This document shows, in pieces, positions 22,797 to 34,114 of a DNA stretch of 64,000 nt; position 1 is the first letter of the stretch, and the number at the start of each line of letters is the position of its first letter. Under the pieces are notes generated by a model that worked only from the letters and a program-made list of their open reading frames with translations, searched no databases and was not told where the DNA came from. The translations under genes were made by a program, and so were the position numbers. Origin of the DNA: Argentina anserina (lineage: Eukaryota; Streptophyta; Magnoliopsida; Rosales; Rosaceae); contig NC_065873.1 of NCBI RefSeq assembly GCF_933775445.1, positions 15,624,001-15,688,000 of the forward strand, in the 5' to 3' direction.

Positions 22797-24029
22797 TAAG
22801 TCAGGCCCGTTCATGGCAGGCTGGAGCGGGATGGGTCTGGTTTTATTAGGTTTTTTTTTAAATAGCGAACCGGGCTTTTACAAAAAGTTTAGGATCCAAG
22901 TCCGTCCGTATAAAACAGGCCTTGTGGAGTTTTACGGACTGGGTCAAATAATCCATTGTGAATCCGGGCGGCCTGGACTTTGTTTATAAATACATTTTTG
23001 ATTATACTATTTGTTTTTGGGTTTGGGACCCAGCATGATAGAAAGACAACTAAGAGAAATTTAACTATACATAATAGATTAGAGAAGTGTTTATGTGTGT
23101 ATTGAAATGAAGGAGATGTCAAGATTATATAGGAGTAGAAGATTGTAACTCATAAAATAAATAATAACATCATAGTGATATAAACAATAAATAATTTGTA
23201 ACTACTATAACCCCCCTATATATTATGAACATGATAAATATATATAAATATGAGTAATTCATTAGCTTGTAACACGCACTGAATGTTTTGAAAATAAAAC
23301 CTATGTTAAATTTTAAAATTTAAGATTACTCAAAATAATATTGTATTTTGAAATTCAATAAAAATTCTAATAAAATTTAGATTCACACATTCATACATGT
23401 TAATATGCTATGCATGTAATGTACCAAACTATCCTTAATCGATATATTAGAATATATATTATTGCATATTCTTTATATATATATATATATATATATATCA
23501 TGTGATTAATTTCTTTTTATATATATTTGTGTACCTAATTGGCATCGCACACAAGATCATCATCTTTTTGAGAAAAATGGACTGTAATCAATAGTGACTA
23601 CTACAAATATATATATGTATGTATTTCAAATATGCATCAGTTACATTCGTCGCTACTTTGAAATTTATATTTTTGCTCTTTATTTTTTACTCTTTTAATT
23701 ACAAGAAATTTACTTGATTAATAGAGATATGTACTTATATTTATTATAGCAGTATTATTTGTATATATAAATATTTATTATTCAGCATATTAGCATGACA
23801 TATAATAATATTATTTGTTTATAACTATATATCATATATTTGTGGGCTTTCACGGGCTGGGCTCGACGAGTTTTTGCGGGTCAGGCCGAGTTTCTCACCC
23901 CTAAACCAAATCCGTCCCTTTACCCACCGGGCTAGGCCTATAACTGGCTTTTATGTGGGCCGGGCTGGGTTTTAGGCTTATCAGGCTTGCGGGCCTCCAT
24001 TAGCCGACATGATTCTCTGACTTAATGAT
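22797..24029. mobile_element. Putative nonautonomous element with GC-rich ends
   Basis: Bounded by inverted ATTAAGTCAG (22796) and CTGACTTAAT (about 24019). Both ends are rich in GGGC/GCCC motifs and flank roughly 850 bp of very AT-rich DNA. It truncates FMO copy C. TTTCTCACCCCTAAA near 23895 resembles termini of other hAT-type MITEs. No coding capacity and no clear target duplication, so the class is unassigned. Confidence 0.4.
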
Positions 24030-24133
24030 GAGACCTACCTCTTATCTAATTGGATAGATTGCATTATTGCAATGCTTGAATCTGATATATTGAAATGTGT
24101 TTCAATAAAAAGAAGCCAATCATATGGTAATAG

Positions 24134-24136
24134 TAA
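24134..24136. repeat. Harbinger TSD, left (TAA)
   Basis: TAA next to GAGCATCCGCA; matched by TAA at 26969-26971. Confidence 0.75.
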
Positions 24137-24743
24137 GAGCATCCGCAGCGGCGAGCAATTTTGCCGGCGTGCTCGAGCAGGAGGAGGGACCAGCCGGAGG
24201 AGCTCGAGCACGAGAAGGGGAGGCTCGCACCGGCGAGCAGGAGGAGGCGAGCTGCTCGCCCAGTCAACCCAGCCGCGGTGCTCGTCCGATCGCTCGAGCA
24301 AATTTTGCTCCGACGTTTGCTCGATCGCCTGGCGGAGCCCACCGCCCGTGGGTGACGTCAGGCACGGGCAAATTTTTTTTTATGTTAGCCGCGTGCAACG
24401 CACGCGCCAAAAAAAAAACGAGCCAATGAATGGCTTCCACGTGTCAAGCAGATTGGCCAACGGTCCAATTGATCTGGGCCTTCCATTTTGAATCAGAAAT
24501 TTCGATCCAACGGTCAGAATTAATTGGCAACGGCTACTATTTGAACATAACGGAAATAAACCCAAAAAATTGTAAAAAAATCCCCAAAATTTCAAAATTC
24601 TCCCAAAAAATTGCCTATAAATACTACTTCAATTTGTTATGAACTCACACCAATTTGTGCACAACAAATTTCACATCTTCCTCCATCTCCTCTCTCTTTT
24701 CGTATCTCCTCTCTCTTTTCGTTTAGCATTTTTTTCTAAAACA

Positions 24744-25007
24744 ATGGGCACCCATTGGCTTCCTTCCGAAGATTTACAAATGTGCATTTCTTTTGTCAGT
24801 CATAGCATTGATGAATATGACGGTAACAAACAAAAGAGGGACAAATTGTGGGAGACAATTCATGGCGATTATATGCAAAATTGGGTGCTAGCACCGGGTG
24901 AGAAACCTCCGAAGGAGCCAAGGACCCGAATCACGCTCGCTTCTCACTACAACAAGTTCAAGCTACTCTTGCAAAAATCGAGAAATAAAATGCAATTTAT
25001 TTATTAA
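24744..25007 (+). CDS. Harbinger ORF1, Myb/SANT-like DNA-binding protein, short
   Basis: 87 residues from ATG 24744 to TAA 25005-25007. It begins MGTHWLPSEDLQMCISFV and continues QKRDKLWETIHGDY, then TRITLASHYNKFKLLL, which is the trihelix-like SANT domain of PIF/Harbinger accessory proteins. Full ORF1 proteins are several hundred residues, so this one ends soon after the DNA-binding domain. It may be truncated or may be spliced further. An upstream in-frame extension to 24639 reads through 5'-UTR-like sequence and is less likely. Confidence 0.65.
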   Translation: MGTHWLPSEDLQMCISFVSHSIDEYDGNKQKRDKLWETIHGDYMQNWVLAPGEKPPKEPRTRITLASHYNKFKLLLQKSRNKMQFIY

Positions 25008-25107
25008 GTTGAAATTGAAATACACATTAAATTAAAACACATACTGAAATTAAACACAAGCTTAATAATTAAACACAAACATCATGAAAACACACAATAA
25101 AACATAT

Positions 25108-26484
25108 TTAAAGTATTTCACCGGTTTCCACTCTCCAAATGTGTTTCACCAAGTCTTTCTGGAGCTCTCGATGGATGTAAGCGGATTCGAGATCGGCAAC
25201 ACGGTCGTGAAACCGTTGTATATTAGCTCCATCTCTACTGATTGGCTCAAAAAGAACTCGATTCCCTTGTGCATTCACCGGCCCATCATAAACCCGGAAA
25301 GCCCTCGATGGGTTTTGCAAGTCTTCTTCTTCTTCCTCATCATCATCCTCATCATCCACATACTCTTCCTCAACAATCATGTTATGCAATATAATGCAAG
25401 CTAACATGATGGTAGTCATTACCGATTTGTGGTGCAATGTACAACTATGACGTATAATTGCCCATCGAGATTGCAAGATGCCAAATGCCCTCTCCACATC
25501 TTTCCGGTATGCCTCTTGTTTCTTTGCGAAGAGCTTATCTTGCGGCGTCTGGGGATTGGAAATTGTTTTGACAAATGTAGAGTACCTTGGATATATTCCG
25601 TCAGCCAGATAATAAGCTGTGGTGTACCTCTGTCCGTGGACTTCGTAGACGATAGTTGGGCCTCTTCCGGCAAGGATCTCTGAGAACACATTCGATAGGT
25701 GGAGCACATTAATGTCATTTTTAGCTCCAGGACAGCCAAAAAAACTGTGCCATATCCACGTATCATACGAGGCCACTGCCTCTAGGATAACCGTTGGGCG
25801 ACCCTTTCGGCCCGAGTATGCCCCTTGATAGGCGGTTGGGCAGTTCTTCCACTCCCAATGCATGCAGTCGATGCTTCCAATCATACCTGGAAAACCTCGG
25901 CGTTCTGCTTTAGCTAATAGTCGCGTGAGGTCTGCCGGTGTTGGACTGCGGAGGTATCTTGGACCATAGAGATGAACAACTTGGCTGCAAAACTCCTTCA
26001 TACATTTCAGGGTAGTCGATTCCCCCATCCTTGTAATTTCAGTACACTGATCTGCGGCTGACCCGTACGCTAGCATTCGTAGAGCCCCGGTCATCTTTTG
26101 TTGGGGAAGTAGCCCTAGCAAACCAGTGGCGTCTTCTCTTTGATGCCAAGACATGTCGTGGTTGCAGAGGTCCGTCATGATAATGTTGAATCGGTCTCTG
26201 CTCATCCTGTACCTCCGACGAAAGTCTTGAGCGTCGAAAATTGGACGTTCGATGAAGTAATCTTCCATGAGATTGTGTCCCCTAGATAGCCTTTGACGTG
26301 GCTTATTCGGTTTTTTACCGCGACGTGAACCGCTTGGTCGTGTTGATTCGTCATCGTGTTGTGCTTCCGCCATGACCACCTGATTCACGAATGATTGCTC
26401 CATATCGTCATCCTCTTCTTGTTGACATTGTCTCTGCCTGAAAAAATTGTGAAAGCTGAAAGGATTCATCAGAGTGATGAACAA
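25108..26484 (-). CDS. PIF/Harbinger DDE transposase (nuclease), 458 aa
   Basis: One uninterrupted frame. Acidic N-terminus with a basic RRGKKPNKPRQR stretch, then the HTH-like region (RRRYRMSRDRFNIIM) and the DDE_Tnp_4 nuclease core. Catalytic residues fall at about D206 (GSIDCMHWEW), D295 (LADGIYPRYS) and E331 (RKDVERAFGILQ). The C-terminus contains the LHNMIVEEE block followed by an acidic run. Length is normal for plant PIF-like nuclease proteins (about 400-470). Start taken at the first ATG; MNPF five codons later is possible. It would excise and insert the element with help from ORF1. Confidence 0.92.
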   Translation of the reverse strand: MFITLMNPFSFHNFFRQRQCQQEEDDDMEQSFVNQVVMAEAQHDDESTRPSGSRRGKKPNKPRQRLSRGHNLMEDYFIERPIFDAQDFRRRYRMSRDRFNIIMTDLCNHDMSWHQREDATGLLGLLPQQKMTGALRMLAYGSAADQCTEITRMGESTTLKCMKEFCSQVVHLYGPRYLRSPTPADLTRLLAKAERRGFPGMIGSIDCMHWEWKNCPTAYQGAYSGRKGRPTVILEAVASYDTWIWHSFFGCPGAKNDINVLHLSNVFSEILAGRGPTIVYEVHGQRYTTAYYLADGIYPRYSTFVKTISNPQTPQDKLFAKKQEAYRKDVERAFGILQSRWAIIRHSCTLHHKSVMTTIMLACIILHNMIVEEEYVDDEDDDEEEEEDLQNPSRAFRVYDGPVNAQGNRVLFEPISRDGANIQRFHDRVADLESAYIHRELQKDLVKHIWRVETGEIL

Positions 26485-26534
26485 GGAAATGTTGCTAAGT
26501 GTTTAGATTGAAGGATGAGTTATAATGAGTGATA

Positions 26535-26765
26535 TTAGACGTTTTTATAGCAAATTGGTCGAAAATCTTATCAGAAATTTGGTCCAATTATTTTGCTGAC
26601 AGTGACACGTGTCAATTCTCTACTAGTCGAAAATCTTATCGGAAATCTGCTCCAATTATTTTAGCGACAATGACACGTGGTAGTGACACGTGTCAATTAT
26701 CTATTAGTCGAAAATCGTATCGGAAATTTTGAATAATATCGAGTCGATAATGACACGTGGCACAT
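26535..26765. repeat. Three degenerate tandem units with G-box-like cores, Harbinger transposase 5' region
   Basis: Units with GTCGAAAATC(T/G)TATC(A/G)GAAAT begin near 26560, 26627 and 26707 and are separated by copies of GACACGTGTC or GACACGTGG. They lie just upstream of the transposase start, where its promoter should be. CACGTG is the plant G-box, the site of bZIP/bHLH factors. Confidence 0.7.
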
Positions 26766-27183
26766 TATTATTGGTTGTAAATATATCTGATAAAAAAAAT
26801 TAATTATTTCACAACAAGACAAAATTGAATTGCTCAAGCAAATTGTAAATGGGTGTGTGAAAAAATCGATTTGCTTGAGCAAAATATGAAATCGATTTGC
26901 TTGAAGCAAAATTTGCTTCTGGCCCTACCATTTGCTTGAGCAAATGCAATTTATGGGTGCGGATGCTCTAATACCAAAAACAAAACTCCAAAAGTGGCTG
27001 GACAGTATGTGATACGAATGAAGTATATATATGATAGTGACATTGATATTCATATATCCGCAGTAGCTAGCTGTGTCTTTTATGCATGTGCTAGAGATCA
27101 GATAGCTTTGGGGTCTGTCTTGCTAGCTAGGCGATTTTCGACATTATGTGGCTAATGCTTGTTCTACTAAAGTGCTATTGATG

Positions 27184-27537
27184 TGATAAAGTGATATACA
27201 GTTCACATCTAAAATCAATTAGTAATAGATGAATAACACTTTTATAAAAACCCACATGTTAGGTTTTAATTCTCATTGTGGGATGCATATTCACAACACG
27301 TCACTGCACGTGTTATGAATTTTCAAGCCATATATGTGGACAACATTATGGGTGATGTAGAGTCCAGGTAGTCATTTGGACTTCACACATGAATGTGGGT
27401 AACACGCTCTGATATCATAATATGGTGATCTGGAGTTCACATCCAAAACCAATTGCCAATAATGCAGTGGCCCAAATCCTTATAAAGCCATAAGCTAGCG
27501 CAATTCCCAATGTGAGATGTATATTTTTAACATGATA
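27184..27537 (-). mobile_element. TRIM (miniature LTR retrotransposon), TSD TGATA
   Basis: 344 bp (27189-27532) between TGATA duplications at 27184-27188 and 27533-27537. LTR-like direct repeats occupy about 27189-27298 and 27418-27532; both contain CAGTTCACATC or GAGTTCACATC and end with a (G/A)TGTG(G/A)GATG...AACA block. The minus-strand primer site TGATATCAGAGC (27406-27417) abuts the right LTR. No coding capacity. Confidence 0.75.
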
Positions 27538-28902
27538 GTCTGTTTATATTTATTTAAAACGAATAGAGCTAATTTAATTAGATGATATATATATATATAA
27601 TTAGTGAATTACTATCACAATCAATATATGAGTTGGTATACGTTGAAAATAGGTTACATCAAAAGAACTAAAATGCGAGTATAATAGAATGCAGGTGTCT
27701 CCGTTTTTCTCGGAGCGACTTGGGAGGGTGAAAACTAGGGTTTTCACAGGCAGTAGTGCTCCTCTCGTTAGGGCAACAACACAACCATGGCGGCGCCGTG
27801 GGTCAACGATGATCGTGCGTGGTGGCAAGAAGCTTCTTCGCTGGGTTCTGCGACCTTTGGCTGTGTCCCAACAAAGATCTCTTTGATCACAATTAGATCT
27901 CATCTGGGTATGGTTTGACGTCGGAGGTGCCGTCGAGAGTTCTCTTTGCAGGTTATAGAGGGGCTGATGGGGGCTGAGATTGTGGGCTGCCTAGAATGAA
28001 GATGAGTTTTCAATTTTCTCAAGGCAAGGAGGTCGATCTTTGCCGGAGGATCCGTCGTATGCGGTGGAGATGCAGATCTAGGTCTATCAAATCTAGGACG
28101 GAGCTGAGGCCTTTGGATCGAGTTCGTGGGTTCGAGCTTAGGTAACTTGGAAGGAATATCAGCCAACTAGGCCTTGGGGGCTACTGGGCCCAAGGATGCT
28201 TGCCCTAGGGCCTAGGACATTTTAGACTAGTTTTGAGCCTAATACTATACTTGATAAGTCATAGAATATGTTCTCTTTTTTTTTTTGCTTTTCTTTTAAC
28301 ATTCGAATATCAGTTCTTTAAATAATAGTACTAGAGTATGTACTAAATTTAAGTTTCGGCTAAGACCTCTTGTCTGCTGCACGACAACAGAGGGAGAGTA
28401 TATAATAGCTATTCAAGCTTTTGTTTTATAAAAATCATGTGGATTCCATAAAAAAAAAAAGTTACACACCGCTCTGCTAGGGTTTTTTCAAGCGACGCTA
28501 TTGGCTAAATTGTTCTAAAATGGCCAGCGACGACAGACCTATTGCTCGGAGTTTTGTAGTGCATTTTCACATGGTTGCAATCAATAGTGCAATTTCATCT
28601 TTAAGTTTTATATCCTACTTTGTTTTTGAATTGATGCATATGCTTCGTATTATTGTAATTTCTATAAAAAGAAAAGTCGATGATAGCATTAAATAGCGAA
28701 CTAGAACCACTCTAAGGACTAATTAATATTACTGTTTTTATATAAGTTTGTCGACTAATGTTACTAGTTGATGGCTCGATTATTTTTATCTTAAAGTTGT
28801 CATAACACATTTTCGATTTTTTCCGAAATGAATATATTAGACAAAAGTTTGGCAGACCTGAACGATTGGAAATGCTCCTGAGTCATGAACGACATGTGGG
28901 AT
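27538..28902. other. Intergenic; G+C-rich block at 27690-28190
   Basis: A roughly 500-bp G+C-rich section stands out from AT-rich flanks. Its open frames are short and show no family. It could be a retroelement leader or an old gene 5' region. The rest has poly(A/T) tracts and no feature that I can support. Confidence 0.35.
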
Positions 28903-30196
28903 TTACCACCAAATTATTTCACTGTAAGTAGAACCATAATTCGCCAATGCATCAATATGCATGGTACATCGCAAGCGTACATTAACTAGTTTAGGGGGAA
29001 ACGTACATAAGCAAGTGTTAACTATTTTATGGGGAAACGTAATCCATTGGACCATACGGCTCAAATAATTCAGCAAATATACCCTTTTTCCTTTTGTGGC
29101 TCCATCCCATGTCCTTGCACAATTGGTCATTGTACCATATATGAAGGGCTCCGATGCAAGATCTCCGGTAGTACTCTCCGGCATACTGCTTTGCATATTT
29201 GTCCCATTTCTGCACATCTTTCTCCATCTCTTTTATGCTAGGTACCTTGAAGGTTCCTGCAAGGAGCTCTGACAGCCATCTACATCTGATCTCGGAGGTG
29301 TACAAGTTAAAGATACTCTCAGAGAATCCAATTACAGCCAGTTGTGGAATTCGTCCTTGTATGCATTCCCTGCTTAAAATGTGTTTACATATGCAGTCCA
29401 TCTTAATCATGTAATTCATGTTATGTTACCCTGTACGCATTTCCGTATTTATGTAATAGCAGTAGCTAGTTACCTGTAGAGGGGCAATATTGCGTCTGGC
29501 TGTCCCATTATATAGTCCTGAAAGGTTGGAGACACAAAGATGTCTTTGAGCTTCTTGTCACCTCTAAACCCTGTCGCCAATATGACTAACTCCGTCTTGA
29601 GAGGAGATGCATCGCCCTCGACCAGAATGCCTTCTTCGACGAAGCCAAAGCCAGAGGGCGATTTCTTCAGTATGATGCTTCCCTCTTGTACTCGGTCATA
29701 GAACTTTTCAGGCACTATGGCACTCACGCAAGAACTAATATCTTGAAGGAAACTGTGCTTTGGGACCATCCCATACTTATATAATCCTAGCTTCTGGTTT
29801 ATATATGTTTCCACAAATTTTGAAAAGGCCCATCTCTGCACAATATACATACTGTGAGACTAGCTAATAGCCATCACTCCTCATTACAGGTTGGATACAT
29901 AGCTTGCTAGTACAGTATTACGTAAGAGTTGAACCCATGATTACCAGAAGAGAAAGGAACGTTGCAAGCAGACTGAGCAGGAAGCCTTCTCCTGGTTTAT
30001 GAACTAAGAGTTCAGAGAAGCGAGTGAAGTAGAGTAATGCAAGAGACACACCCCATGGACGGTAATCCGGAAACGTCCAGTGTACTGTTCTGTACAATAA
30101 TGTGCATGGGTTTTCTATCCCTGGAATTTAAATTAAAACCAATTAATTAAGAATGAAGTTTCAAATTAATTCAAAGGAAAATGATTGTTGACCTTA

Positions 30197-31372
30197 AAAA
30201 TTTAGGCCTCAAAGGCCTTAATCTTATGTGTCAAGCCTAGTCACATAGATCCTATCATTTCTAAATTTATAAAATATCATTAATAAGTAGAAAAACTATC
30301 AAATCTTTTCCAAATTAGATCCTATCATTTCTAAATTTATAAAATATCATTAATAAGTAGAAAAACTATCAAATTTTTTCCAAATCTAATGATTATTATC
30401 TATACTATTAATAACTCAAACGCACTTTGTCAACTAAAACAGACATGAAATTACATAACGACATTTATATCATATATTAATTTCAAATTGTCTTAAATAT
30501 TGGAAGAGCATTGTAATAAATGAAAATATAAAGATAAAATAGTAAATACAAAGGAAGTTGGTAACTACTTACGACTCCATTAAGTGCTCACATATATCTA
30601 ACTTTAACCACTGTTGGTATTTATTAATTATAGAAAAAAAAATGAAAATCACATTTTTCATTTACTGTAACCATACAATAGCTACGCATATGTGGGTAGA
30701 CTAGTTTTTTTTTAATATCTAAAAACCATATTTTATTTTATACATTTGAGTTCTATTTGTTCCTCGATCAATATATTTTTCTCAAATATTTGTTCTTCAA
30801 CTTGTTTCTTCTATTACAAAAAAAACCCAAATAAACTCCCAAAAAGAAAAAGATGGTTACAAAATATATATTCTTTTCAATGCATTTTTTTTTTTGAATA
30901 TGTGAATACATATATGAATATACACCCACATATATATAAGGGCCCTATATATAAATCATCTATAAAATTGAATATATAATTTGCACTAAATATATTGTAC
31001 GTGTAATTTTAAAGGTTTATTTTCTTACATAGTTACACTAACTAGTAAATTAAAGAAAGTCAAAAAATCTAAATATGGAAAGAAAATATATTAAGATATT
31101 AATTAATTCATGGATCCTATTAACTAAAGAGGTAAGAAAAATTATCATTAAGTAATCAAATTTAATTAAGAGAAAAATGAAGTCAAATGTAAGAACAAAT
31201 TATACCCATTAGATATTTTTAAAATAAATAATAATCATTAGATTTGAAATGATTTGATAGTCTTTTTACTTAACAATAATATTGCATAATTTTAGAAATG
31301 ATATAACGTATCTATGTGATTAGATTTAATATATATGATTAAGGCTTTTAAGGCCTAAATTTATGAGGCCCC
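30197..31372. mobile_element. Probable nonautonomous DNA element in FMO copy D intron
   Basis: Ends share an imperfect inverted repeat: AAATTTAGGCCTCAAAGGCC then TTAATC near 30206, and on the right, reversed, AAATTTAGGCCTTAAAAGCC then TTAATC near 31360. The interior is AT-rich and noncoding. Target duplication not resolved. Confidence 0.5.
30247..30386. repeat. 70-bp tandem duplication
   Basis: 30247-30316 and 30317-30386 are nearly identical (both start AGATCCTATCATTTCTAAAT). Confidence 0.9.
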
Positions 31373-31630
31373 TTGTATCATTAATTACGTACCATTAGCA
31401 TTTGAACATTCCATCGCAATGTCCATTCCATATTTCATAGACCCGACAACTATTACTTGCTTTCCTGTTACGAATTTAGCAGCACTCTCATCATCCATAT
31501 TGGCATATTCCATCGAGTGGATGACTTTTCCATGAAATGATTCTGGTCCCTTATTGGGAGGGTATTCAGGAATATTTGGAACATCGCTGAATCGTCCGAC
31601 GCAGAGGATCACAAAGTCTACTACATAAGT

Positions 31631-34114
31631 CTGTTTGTCATATTCAATTAGTATAAAAATATAAGTTTTATAATGATTTAGAGTTGTTGGATTAACAATG
31701 ATATGATTGTCTTTTCATTTAAAAATGACATATTGGGTCATTATTTTAGTACTGTCGTTTATGTGGTAACTTTTGTCTTCTTTTTTCCATGGATTGCTTG
31801 TGGTGCCTTGAGAAAATGGGAGCTTAGAAATTCAATCACCACAGTCTTGCTCAAATAGTTCACTTATTGTTTTACATTTACAGTATGGCGATTGATAGAG
31901 CATTATAAGACGTCTATAATAAATTCTGTAAAATGTTATCGTTAGTATAAAATAAGCAGGGATCATTCAGTCCGGGAAATTGAAAAGAATTCTAAACTTT
32001 TTTTATTGTTAACAAATAATGGAGGTTTGAGATTGATTATTACCTACTAAAATAAAACCTAAATTACTATTTACATGATAGACTTCTTTTTAACAAATTA
32101 AAACAAATTCACCAATGCACCACATAATTACAAGTTTGGTTCTATCATGCATTATAATTCATCTGATTACATACTTTTAAACACCAATACAATTAGAGTC
32201 TTAGGGGAACATCTAATCATGCAATATTTCTATTGACGTTTAGGTTGACTTAGGGCCTCACCTAAATTGCATGCAATCAAGTTTAACAACACTTATGGTA
32301 GAATTCAAACAAGATTACATTTAAGCACAAAATCTTTATTGGACACATGTTTCACGGCGGCGTCACTCACCATGGGGTACATGTAAATTTCCATAATTTC
32401 TCACTTTAATTAACACAAACCGAACCTAATTAGGGCATGATTCGATTTGTGTCAATATGGATGATGAAAATAGCACTCAAATACAATCTTAATGACTGCA
32501 TTCAAGCACTAAATTCGTAAGCACCTATCTGAAAATTATCTAAGAGCAAGTAAAAGAAGAGTATAACACAACAATAGAAATACAAACTCCAATAATTATA
32601 AGACCATAGATTCGGCATAGTCTCAAAAACATATCAAATACTATCTGAAAATTCTGAAACAAAATACAAAACCAATACTTCCACATAAACAATAGACTAC
32701 AATCTTCATAGATAACGAATTGTAGATTAACACAAATAAATGAAGCCATGGAGATGAGTTGCGAGAATCACTCATTGTAGGAACCTTAGAGATACGGCTG
32801 CAATAGGTGAAACTCAGTGGAGATGATGATGGTTTTGGGGTGGACGACTTGGCTAATTTGTGAGGGAAGTTTATGGTGGTGTTTTAGTAGAGTTCAGCTC
32901 TTGAATGCTAAGGAGAAGTGATAACGTTTCTGTGTGAATGATGTGCTATTTATAGAAGAGTTTTGGCTCCTTGATTATTATAGCTTGGACTTTTTCTCCT
33001 CAATTTGTGGGTTGTCTCTTTCTTTCTCTCTTACATTATCTCTTTTTTTGTTTCACTTATTTTTGTCATTGGTGGGTGCAATCTCCTTTGATCAATTCCT
33101 TCTTTTTCTCCTTAATTTAGTTGTCTCATTCTTTCTTTCTTGCATTATCTCTTTTTGTTTACTTTATCTCTCCTTTATCTCTTCATTTTCTCTATCTTTT
33201 TATTTCACTTATTTTTGGATGCAATCTCCTTTGATCAATTCATTCTTTTTCTCCTTTAATTTGGTTGTCTCCTTCTTTAATCTTCTCCTTAATTGCATGA
33301 TGTTTGCTGTATGAAAGTCTCTTCTCCCCTTTGTTTTGACTTTTCCTCTATTTTTTCCTTCATTTTAGCTACACAATCTCATCTTTAAAATATGAAAATA
33401 ATAAAAGACAAGAATAAAGACAAGATAATTCATATAAACTTGTCCTAATCTAGACAAATATTGTCATAAAAAAACATACGCGATAGATAAGCTCAATTAG
33501 ATTAGGAAAGTTTCCATTTCACAACAGAGAACTTTCTCGATCAAGTAAGTTACTAAAATAGTAAAGTACGATTAAGAAAATATGGTTAAGAAAGTTACGG
33601 AATACAAGTTTCAGTTTTAAGTATGACTTTCCCAAATGGTACGTTTCCTAGTCTAAAAATGATTCCTAATGCAAGTAGGATTCTCAATATATCGCCAGTG
33701 CAACAGAAACATTGAAAGATGAAGACTCCTAATCCAACTAGGTTTCCTAGTTCAACAAGGATCGAGACATATAATAGATCTTTGGCCATCTGAGGCTACA
33801 GCTTATTCTTAATATCCCAAGAGAAATGCATTTCCTTGCCTGCAAGCTTTATTAGATTGTAGCTTTCTTCTATTTACAGCTCTAAAATGGATAGCTAGAT
33901 AGGTTCTAAAAGAACCTTCTAGTCCATTTATGCGTTTTCAACTCGTTTAAGCATAAAATGTCATCAATGCCACCGAAAACTCATACTACGACTCAATGAC
34001 TCGAAATTATAACAATAAGGGCTAAGCAAAGTACAAATGGAGGTAAAAACATGTTAAGAACGTCACACAAAGTGCTCTTATCAATGATTAATTGGGGCTC
34101 CATGGTGATTACAT
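31631..34114. other. Intergenic region, no gene; CT-rich duplication
   Basis: AT-rich DNA where the missing FMO 5' exons should be. At about 33030-33290 a pyrimidine-rich segment is duplicated with a period near 143 bp (GCAATCTCCTTTGATCAATT at 33078 and 33221). Small open frames are low-complexity Leu/Phe/Ser and not credible proteins. Confidence 0.45.

Larger units (their letters stand above)
24137..26968. mobile_element. PIF/Harbinger transposon, apparently intact
   Basis: 2832 bp with TAA target duplication and terminal inverted repeat GAGCATCCGCA. Both expected genes lie inside: a Myb-like ORF1 on the plus strand and a DDE transposase on the minus strand, in tail-to-tail order. Subterminal regions carry many copies of (G/T)GCT(C/T)GAGCA, for example near 24171, 24290, 26838 and 26930, in both orientations, typical of transposase-binding sites. 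Confidence 0.9.
29027..31630 (-). pseudogene. FMO1-like flavin monooxygenase copy D, lacks 5' exon(s)
   Basis: Four exons: 31630-31393 (238 nt), 30120-29945 (176), 29835-29474 (362) and 29369-29027 (343). All are in phase and open, giving about 372 residues that end YGPMDYVSP with TAA at 29027-29029. Contains the FMO signature FHGKVIHSMEY, the ATGFRG block and the C-terminal YYRRSCIGALHIWYNDQLC. The NADPH-binding loop reads VVGSMKYGMDIA. The exon with FAD GAGISG is not found between 31630 and 34100, so the protein cannot be a working FMO unless a distant exon is spliced in. It is the best-preserved copy. The first intron (30121-31392) is enlarged by an AT-rich insertion. Confidence 0.85.

Noticed and set aside
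24072..24491. Ser/Arg-rich frames on both strands at the Harbinger left end
   Set aside because: They cover the terminal and subterminal repeats of the transposon; the complexity is from GAGCAGGAGG-type motifs.
27690..28190. G+C-rich block as a gene 5' exon or LINE leader
   Set aside because: No conserved peptide, no splice-consistent frame and no duplication found; listed only as intergenic.
32934..33314. 126-codon Leu/Phe/Ser-rich frame looking like a membrane protein
   Set aside because: Low-complexity CT-rich tandem duplication; any frame would look hydrophobic.
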